Shown: positions 6,668 to 12,280 of the stretch, piece after piece
Layout of the letters: each line of letters begins with the position of its first letter
Position numbering within the stretch: the first letter of the stretch is position 1
DNA from: Symbiodinium natans
Taxonomy: Eukaryota > Sar > Dinophyceae > Suessiales > Symbiodiniaceae
Length of the DNA stretch: 12,280 bases
Direction: 5' to 3'
Assembly (NCBI GenBank): GCA_905221605.1
Contig: CAJNDS010001641.1
Location: 1 to 12,280, forward strand
The notes under the pieces: generated by a model
What the model saw: the letters and a program-made list of their open reading frames with translations, nothing else
Databases searched by the model: none
What the model was told of the DNA's origin: nothing
Translations under genes and position numbers: made by a program

Positions 6668-6703
6668 GGCTGGTGGGAAAGGAGCGAAGCTCCCCCACCA
6701 GCC
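6668..6703. other. Telomere-adjacent hairpin, copy 2
   Basis: Identical to 1878-1913: 10-bp outer stem, AAA bulge, 5-bp inner stem, GAA loop. It ends 9 bp before the tract at 6713. Confidence 0.8.
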
Positions 6704-6712
6704 ACGCCTGAG

Positions 6713-6988
6713 TTTAGGGTTTAGGGTTTAGGGTTTAGGGTTTAGGGTTTAGGGTTTAGGGTTTAGGGTTTAGGGTTTAGGGTTTAGGGTTTAGGGTTTA
6801 GGGTTTAGGGTTTAGGGTTTAGGGTTTAGGGTTTAGGGTTTAGGGTTTAGGGTTTAGGGTTTAGGGTTTAGGGTTTAGGGTTTAGGGTTTAGGGTTTAGG
6901 GTTTAGGGTTTAGGGTTTAGGGTTTAGGGTTTAGGGTTTAGGGTTTAGGGTTTAGGGTTTAGGGTTTAGGGTTTAGGGTTTAGGGTTT
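6713..6988 (+). repeat. Internal telomere tract, 39 copies of TTTAGGG
   Basis: Thirty-nine perfect heptamers followed by TTT, then GCGCCGAAGC. Both junctions match those of the 25-copy tract to the base; only the number of heptamers differs. Confidence 0.98.
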
Positions 6989-7166
6989 GCGCCGAAGCTG
7001 GAGAAGGATATGACATGGCCGGACGGGCGAACAAACTTGAAATTTGTTTCGGTTCCGGAGCACGCTCAGGGCCACCGAGAATGGGGCCTTGCTTCGGCCA
7101 CATCATTTCACGCGTTTCCCTCCCGCGCCGTCAAGTGCGGCTCCCACCCTTAGCCAGCTCCGCCTT

Positions 7167-7177
7167 TTAGGGTTTAG
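7167..7177. repeat. Isolated telomere-like fragment, unit B
   Basis: TTAGGGTTTAG, unchanged from 2279-2289, directly next to the inverted repeat. Confidence 0.6.
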
Positions 7178-7202
7178 TTTTCTAAACTCATGTTTAGGAA
7201 AC
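7177..7202. repeat. 11-bp inverted repeat with TCAT loop, unit B
   Basis: Arms GTTTTCTAAAC and GTTTAGGAAAC. One arm base differs from unit A (C to T); the pairing becomes T-G, tolerated in RNA but not in a perfect DNA cruciform. Confidence 0.75.
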
Positions 7203-7387
7203 TCTCTTGTTTTTTTCTCACCGCCCTTCTTGTATGCGTTCTTGTCGAGGTGTATTACACCTAGTCAAAGTTGCTTGTTTGTTCCACCACGATCTTAGTC
7301 CTCTTGCAGCCTGCTAGTCTTGCAGGGGGGGTCAACCGGAGGTTTTGCACCCGGGGGAAAGAGACCGATGGTTGACCGTAGCTGTTA

Positions 7388-7404
7388 AGCACCGTACTGG
7401 TGCT
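7388..7404. other. Short hairpin AGCACC/GGTGCT, unit B
   Basis: Identical arms and loop to 2501-2517. Confidence 0.5.
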
Positions 7405-7594
7405 CAGATCACAAAGAAAACCGAAGAGCATGTTTGGGTCGAACGGAGGTTTCTGCCCGGGGGAAGACGTCGGTGGTTGACCGTAGCTTTCGAGCCCGGT
7501 ACTTGTGTTATGTCAATCCACAGGTGGGTCGACCGCGAGTTGATTGGAGGTTCTGCTGTCGGGAGGAGGACGTCGCTTGTTAGACGTAGCTCTT

Positions 7595-7613
7595 GAGCAC
7601 CGTACTTGTGCTC
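7595..7613. other. Short hairpin GAGCAC/GTGCTC, unit B
   Basis: Identical to 2707-2725: six-base arms around CGTACTT. Confidence 0.5.
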
Positions 7614-8228
7614 TATCAGCGTGTCCATCCGCGAAGCATTTTTTTGGGTCGACCGGAGGTTTTGCCAGCAGGGAGGTTTTATGCCCGGGAGAAAGACCGT
7701 TGCGTTGATTGTGCCAGCAGGGAGGTTCATGCCTGGGGGAAAGACCGTTGCGTTGATTGAAGGTTTTGCGCCCGGGAGAAAAACATCGGCGGGGGAAAGG
7801 CAGCGTTTAAGCACCGTCCTGGCACGACACCAAAGGCAGGTATTAAGCCCGGTACTTGTGCTATATCAGGATACAGATCCGAGGTGCTGTCGGGGGAAAG
7901 ACATCACTGGTTGGATGTAGCTTTTGAGCACCGTTCTCGTGCTCTATCAACATATGAATCGCGAAGCCATTTGGGCCCACCGGAGGTTTTGCGCCCGGGG
8001 GAAAGACCGTTGCATTGATTGGAGGTTTTGCGCCCGAGGGAAAACCATCTTTGAATTGATTGGAGGCTTTACGCCTCCTGTAGATCCGCGAAGCATTTCT
8101 GTGTCGATTGGAGGTTTTGCGAGCATGGAAAGACCGGAGGTTTTGCGTCCCGGGGGAAAACCGTTCATTGATTGGAGGTTTTGCCCCCGGGGGGAAAAAC
8201 ATCGGCGGCGGCTGACCGTAGCTAGTGA

Positions 8229-8415
8229 TTCCACCCTGCTTCCACCTTGCTTCCAGCTCGCTTCCACGTTGCTTGCACTTTGCTTCCACCTTGCTTCCAC
8301 CTTGCTTCTACCGTTCTTCAACCTTGCTTCCATCTTGCTGCCACCTTGCTTCCACCTTCCTTCCACCTTGTTTCCGCTTGCTTCCACCTTCCTTGCACGT
8401 TGCCTCCACCTTGTT
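8229..8415. repeat. 11-bp minisatellite TTCCACCTTGC, unit B
   Basis: 187 bp, 17 steps, one more than unit A. The added step reads TTCCACCTTCC and lies near 8355. The point-variant order is otherwise the same as in unit A. Confidence 0.92.
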
Positions 8416-8432
8416 TATGACTTAGCATGGCT

Positions 8433-9560
8433 TAGCCAAAGTCCGGAAATCCGCGTGGGGTACCGTTTACAGTTCAAGTGCCAAACTATAGAAAGTGGCC
8501 CCTAAATTATAGACGCTTATAGTTTAAACAAAGTCCGAAAATCCGCGTGGGGGTAGCGTTTGCAGTTTAGGTGCCAAACTGTAGAAAGTGGCCCCAAACT
8601 TTCAACGTTTATAGTTTAGCCAAAGTCCGAAAAACCGCGTGGGGGTACCATATATAGTTTAGGTGCCGAACTATAGAAAGTGGCCCCTGAACTATAGACG
8701 TTTATAGTTTAGCCAAAGTCCGAAAACCCGTGTGGGGGTAACGTTTACAGTTTAGGTGGCAAACTATAGAAAGTGGCCCCAAACTTTCAACGTTTATAGT
8801 GTAGCCACAGTCGAATCCGCGCGGGGGTACCATTTATAGTTAAGTGCCGAACAATAGAAAGTCGCCCCTAAGCTATAAACGTTTATAGTTTAGCCAAAGT
8901 CCGAAAATCCGCGCGGGGGTACCGCTTACAGTTTGAAAGTGCCCCTAAACTATAGACGTTTATAGGTTCGCAAAAGTCCGAAAATCCACGTGAGGTTACA
9001 ATTTACAGTTCAGGTGCCAAACTATAGAAAGTGACCCCTAAAACTATAGGTGTTTATAGCTTAGCCAAAGTCCGAAAATCCGCGTGGGGGCACCGCTTGC
9101 AGTTTAGGTGCCAAACTATAGAAAGTGGCCCCTAAACTAAAGACGTTTATAGTTTAGCCAAAGTCCGAAAATCCGCGTGGGGGTACCGTTTACAGTTTAG
9201 GCGCCAAACTGTAGAAGGTGGCCCCAAAAACTGTCGACGTTTATAGTTCAGCCAAAGGCCGAAAATGCGCGTGGGGGTACCGTTTACAGTCTAGGCCAAC
9301 ATCCGAAAATCCGCGTGAGGGCACCGTTTACAGATCAGGTGCCAAACTATAGACAGTGGCCCCTAAGCTATAGACGCTTACAGTGTAGCCAAAGTCCGCA
9401 AATCCGCGTAGGGGGTACCGTTTTGCACAAACTGTAGAAAGTGGCCCCAAATGTTCGACGTTTATAGTTTAGCCAATGTCCGAAAATCCGCGTGGGGGTA
9501 CCGTTCACAGTTTAGGCCCGCGGGGGTACCGTTTATGCCAAACTATAGAAAGCGACCCCT
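8433..9560. repeat. 92/93-bp tandem array, unit B (about 13-14 copies)
   Basis: Copies up to 9194 match unit A one for one, including the short copy near 8970. Beyond that point unit B continues with further, more diverged and partly truncated copies (near 9252, 9297, 9390, 9474 and 9518) that unit A lacks. The last copies show short internal deletions, as expected at an array edge. Structure: diverged 50-bp dyad unit plus a 42/43-bp insert. No gene. Confidence 0.92.
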
Positions 9561-10971
9561 ATAAACTGTAGACGTTTGTAGTGTTGGCGTTAAACTATAA
9601 GAGCGGCTCCTAAACTATAGACGTTTATAGTTTAGGCGCTAAACTATCAAGCTTGGCTCCTAAACTATAGACGTTTATAGTTGAGGCGCTGAACTATACA
9701 GGTTGGCTCCTGACCTATGGACCTTACTAGTTTAGGCGCTAAACTATAAAGAGTGGCTCTTAAACTATAGACGTCTATAGTTTAGGGGCTAAACTATAAA
9801 GGGGGGCTCCTAAACTGTAAACGTTTATAGTTTAGGCGCTAAACTATAAAGAGGGGCTCCTAAACTGTAAACGCTTATTGTCTAGGCCCTAAACTATAAA
9901 GAGTGGCTCCGAAACTATAGACGTTTATAGTTTAGGCGCTAAACTATAAAGAGGGGCTCCTAAATTATAGACGTTTATCGTTTAGGCGCTAAACTATAGA
10001 GAGGGGCTCCTAAATTAAAGACGTTTATAGTTTAGGCGCTAAACTATAAAGAGTGGCTCCTAAACTGTAGACGTTTATAGTTTAGGCGCTAAACTATAAA
10101 GAGGGGCTCCTAAACTGTAAACGTTTATAGTTTAGGCGCTAAACTGTAAAGAATGGCTCCGAAACTGTAGACGTTTATAGTTTAGGCGCTAAACTATAAA
10201 GAGGGGCTCTTAAACTATAGACGTTTATAGTTTCGGCGCTAAACTATAAAGAGGGGCTCCTAAACTATAGACGTTTATAGTTTAGCCGCTAAACTATAAA
10301 GAGTGGCTCCTAAACTATAGACGTTTATAGTTTAGGCGCTAAACTATAAAGAGTGGCTCCGAAACTATAGACGTTTATCGTTTAGGCGCTAAACTATAAA
10401 GAGTGGCTCCTAAACTGTAAACGTTTATAGTTTAGGCGCTAAGCTATAAAGAGGGGCTCCTAAGCTGTAAACGTTTATAGTTTAGGCGCTAAACTATAAA
10501 GAATGGCTCCGAAACTATAGACGTTTATCGTTTAGGCGCTAAACTATAAAGAGGGGCTCCTAAACTGTAAACGTTTATAGTTTAGGCGCTAAACTATAAA
10601 GAGGGGCTGGGGCGCTAAACCTAAACTGTAAACGTTTATAGTTTAGGCGCTAAACTATAAAGAGGGGCTCCGAAACTGTAAACGTTTATAGTTTAGGCGC
10701 TAAACTATAAAGAGGGGCTCCTAAACTATAGACGTTTATAGTTTAGTCGCTAAACTATAAAGAGTGGCTCCTAAACTATAGACGTTTATAGTTTAGGCGC
10801 TAAACTATAAAGAGGGGCTCCGAAACTGTAAACGTTTATAGTTTAGGCGCTAAACTATAAAGAATGGCTCCGAAACTATAGACGTTTCTAGTTTAGGCGC
10901 TAAACTATAAAGAGGGGCTCTTACACTATAGACGTTTATAGTTTCGGCGCTAAACTATAAAGCCTGACTCC
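9561..10971. repeat. 50-bp dyad array, unit B (about 29 copies)
   Basis: Starts fall every 50 bp from 9611 to 10561; a 10-11 bp irregularity at 10609-10620 shifts the register, then copies resume at 10622 to 10922. The first copies (9561-9760) are diverged. A distinctive run (linker AATGG, then CTCTTA, then TTTCGG) occurs at about 10111-10260 and again at about 10822-10970, so a higher-order repeat of about 711 bp is laid over the 50-bp one. Confidence 0.95.
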
Positions 10972-11801
10972 TAAACTATAGACGTTTATAGTTTAGCCGC
11001 TAAACTATAAAGGTGACCTCCCAAACTAAAGAAACTTTATAGTTTAGAACCAGCCGTGCGGGGGTCCCCCAGATTGGCCTGGACCGAGCTTCAAATGCGA
11101 TTTGTAAAGTACAGAAATCGATGCCGGAATGCGCCCCATTTCTGGAATTTTGCCCTAAAGTATAGAGCCCCACCCTCCTAAAGCCTAAACTATAGACGTT
11201 TATAGTTTCGGCGCTAAACTATAAAGCCTGTTTATAGTTTCGGCGCTAAACTATAAAGCCTGACTCCTAAACTATAGACGTTTATTGTTTAGCCGCTAAA
11301 CTAGAAAGGTTGGCTCCCAAACTATAGAAACGTTTATAGTTTAGGACCAGCCGTGGGGGGTCCCCCAGGATTGGCCTGGACCGAGCTTCAAAATGCGATT
11401 TTTTAGTACAGAAATCGATGCCGGAAATGCTGCCTCCAATTTCTGGATTTTGCCCTAAACTATAGAGCCCCAAACTCTAGAGCCTAAACTATAAACGTCT
11501 ATAGTTTCGGCGCTAAACTATAAAGCCTGACTCCTAAACTATAGACGTTTATAGTTTAGCCGCTAAACTATAAAGGTTGGCTCCTAAATTATAGAAGCGT
11601 TTATAGTTTAGGACCATCCGTGGGGGGTCCCCCAGGATTGGCCTGGACCGAGCTTCAAAATGCGATTTTTTAGTACAGAAATCGATGCCGGAAATGCTGC
11701 CTCCAATTTCTGGATTTTGCCCTAAACTATAGAGCCCCAAACTCTAGAGCCTAAACTATAAACGTCTATAGTTTCGGCGATAAACTATAAAGCCTGACTC
11801 C
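10972..11801. repeat. Three 267-bp-type repeats, unit B
   Basis: The first copy (10972-11267, 296 bp) is degenerate: its core has many single-base losses, and TTTATAGTTTCGGCG plus following bases (about 30 bp) is tandemly doubled near 11199-11260. The next two copies (11268-11534, 11535-11801) are standard 267-bp units. Confidence 0.93.
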
Positions 11802-11997
11802 TAAACTATAGACGTTTATAGTTTAGCCGCTAAACTATAAAGCCTAAACTATAAAGCCCTAAACTATAGACGCTAAACTATAAACGTCTATAGTTTAGAG
11901 CCAAAACTATAGATCCTAAACTATAAACGTTTATAGTTTAGACGCAAAACTATAGAAATCTTTATAGTTTAACCGTGATTTCGGGCAGGTTTTGGGG

Positions 11998-12014
11998 TAT
12001 ATATATAATATATT
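11998..12014. promoter_or_regulatory. AT-only TATA-like run in J block, copy 3
   Basis: Identical to the other two copies; function inferred from composition and constant position only. Confidence 0.3.
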
Positions 12015-12027
12015 GTCAGTACTGATA
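12014..12027. repeat. 14-bp palindrome with one mismatch, J block copy 3
   Basis: TGTCAGTACTGATA: one base departs from the perfect palindrome of copies 1 and 2. Confidence 0.65.
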
Positions 12028-12137
12028 CCGCTCCACTGCCTAGCGGTGGCACGGCACGCTCTCTGGTAAGACAGTTGAACTGCTGTATAGGCATATTGTA
12101 TGTGCGATGCCCATGCAGCCACTTGCTTTGGCGGCTC

Positions 12138-12173
12138 GGCTGGTGGGAAAGGAGCGAAGCTCCCCCACCAGCC
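12138..12173. other. Telomere-adjacent hairpin, copy 3
   Basis: Identical to the other two copies, ending 9 bp before the tract at 12183. Confidence 0.8.
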
Positions 12174-12182
12174 ACGCCTGAG

Positions 12183-12280
12183 TTTAGGGTTTAGGGTTTA
12201 GGGTTTAGGGTTTAGGGTTTAGGGTTTAGGGTTTAGGGTTTAGGGTTTAGGGTTTAGGGTTTAGGGTTTAGGGTTTAGGG
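12183..12280 (+). repeat. Telomere tract, at least 14 copies of TTTAGGG, cut by the window edge
   Basis: Fourteen perfect heptamers with the same left junction as the other tracts. Whether this is the true chromosome end or another internal tract followed by a further unit cannot be seen. Confidence 0.97.

Larger units (their letters stand above)
1923..6712 (+). repeat. Complete telomere-headed subtelomeric unit A (4790 bp)
   Basis: One full period of the large head-to-tail repeat, measured from the first TTTAGGG of one tract to the first TTTAGGG of the next. Order: 25-copy telomere tract, leader, GGAGGTTTTGC region, 11-bp minisatellite, 92/93-bp array, 50-bp array, 267-bp repeats interrupted by another 50-bp array, J block. 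It is shorter than unit B chiefly through a 601-bp deletion whose junction is at 4251/4252 and through 14 fewer heptamers. The arrangement resembles yeast Y' elements separated by internal telomere tracts; that comparison is inference from layout, not sequence similarity. Confidence 0.93.
6332..6712. repeat. J block: telomere-adjacent junction sequence, copy 2
   Basis: 381 bp, the same as 1541-1922 apart from one G fewer near 6660. It contains the irregular dyad cluster, the AT run (6528-6544), the 14-bp palindrome (6544-6557) and the hairpin (6668-6703), and ends GCCTGAG before the first TTTAGGG. Confidence 0.85.
6989..7330. other. Low-copy leader after the telomere tract, unit B
   Basis: Second copy of the leader at 2101-2442, about 97% identical. 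Differences include CAAGGCC to CAGGGCC, a changed CTCACTCACC stretch, and loss of one C after GTATTACACC that shifts the only notable frame. It contains the isolated TTAGGGTTTAG (7167-7177) and the inverted repeat (7177-7202). I see no gene. Confidence 0.75.
7331..8228. repeat. Degenerate GGAGGTTTTGC repeat region, unit B
   Basis: Counterpart of 2443-3294 with the same motif order. It has an additional copy of GCCAGCAGGGAGGTT plus following sequence (about 54 bp, near 7705-7760) and a T run of 7 where unit A has 10 (near 7638). These indels split the long frame seen in unit A, supporting a non-coding reading. Short hairpins recur at 7388-7404 and 7595-7613. Confidence 0.8.
6713..12182 (+). 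repeat. Complete telomere-headed subtelomeric unit B (5470 bp)
   Basis: The second full period, with the same component order as unit A. It keeps the segment that unit A lost (9195-9795), so its 92/93-bp array has about 13-14 copies and its 50-bp array about 29. It also carries an extra copy of roughly 54 bp in the GGAGGTTTTGC region near 7705-7760 and one additional 11-bp minisatellite step. Its leader and middle repeats are about 97-98% identical to unit A by eye; its J block is about 99% identical. Confidence 0.93.
11802..12182. repeat. J block: telomere-adjacent junction sequence, copy 3
   Basis: 381 bp, differing from copy 2 by about two bases (AGATCC for AGAGCC near 11913; ACTGATA for ACTGACA in the palindrome). 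It contains the AT run (11998-12014), an imperfect palindrome (12014-12027) and the intact hairpin (12138-12173). Confidence 0.85.

Overview
The window is nuclear DNA from a eukaryotic chromosome end, and every base of it belongs to repeats. The deciding evidence is three uninterrupted tracts of the heptamer TTTAGGG, all on the + strand: 25 full copies, 39 full copies, and 14 copies running off the right edge. This heptamer is the telomere of most land plants, many green algae, dinoflagellates, oomycetes and several apicomplexans, so it does not fix the species and I do not name one. I see no protein-coding gene, rRNA or tRNA.

The layout is a head-to-tail series of subtelomere units of about 5 kb, each ending in its own telomere tract: the 3' part of one unit (1-1922), complete unit A (tract start 1923 to 6712, 4790 bp) and complete unit B (6713 to 12182, 5470 bp), followed by the next tract (12183-12280). 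Each unit has the same order. (1) A TTTAGGG tract. (2) A low-copy leader of about 345 bp holding a perfect 11-bp inverted repeat. (3) About 850-900 bp of degenerate repeats built on a GGAGGTTTTGC motif, alternating with a short GAGCAC/GTGCTC hairpin motif. (4) An 11-bp minisatellite (TTCCACCTTGC). (5) A 92/93-bp tandem array. (6) A 50-bp tandem array. (7) A block of 267-bp tandem units. (8) A 381-bp junction block (J) with a strong hairpin that ends 9 bp before the next tract.

One element unites parts 5-8: a 12-bp module, CTAAACTATAAA, that alternates with its own reverse complement and so builds back-to-back dyads. The 50-bp unit is essentially two such dyads plus a short linker. The 92/93-bp unit is a diverged 50-bp unit plus a 42/43-bp insert. 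The 267-bp unit is two 50-bp units enclosing a 110-bp core flanked by module arms in inverted orientation. The module ends are CCTAAAC/GTTTAGG, exact permutations of the telomere heptamer.

The architecture resembles yeast Y' elements separated by internal telomere tracts. It is what recombination between chromosome ends, or rolling-circle copying of a telomere-containing circle, would leave. The two full units differ by a clean 601-bp deletion, a nested 50-bp array, one step of the 11-bp minisatellite and 14 heptamers, while the J block is almost invariant. By convention the chromosome terminus lies to the right. Open reading frames in the window are by-products of repeats: the ones I checked start at TTG, and several break between copies.
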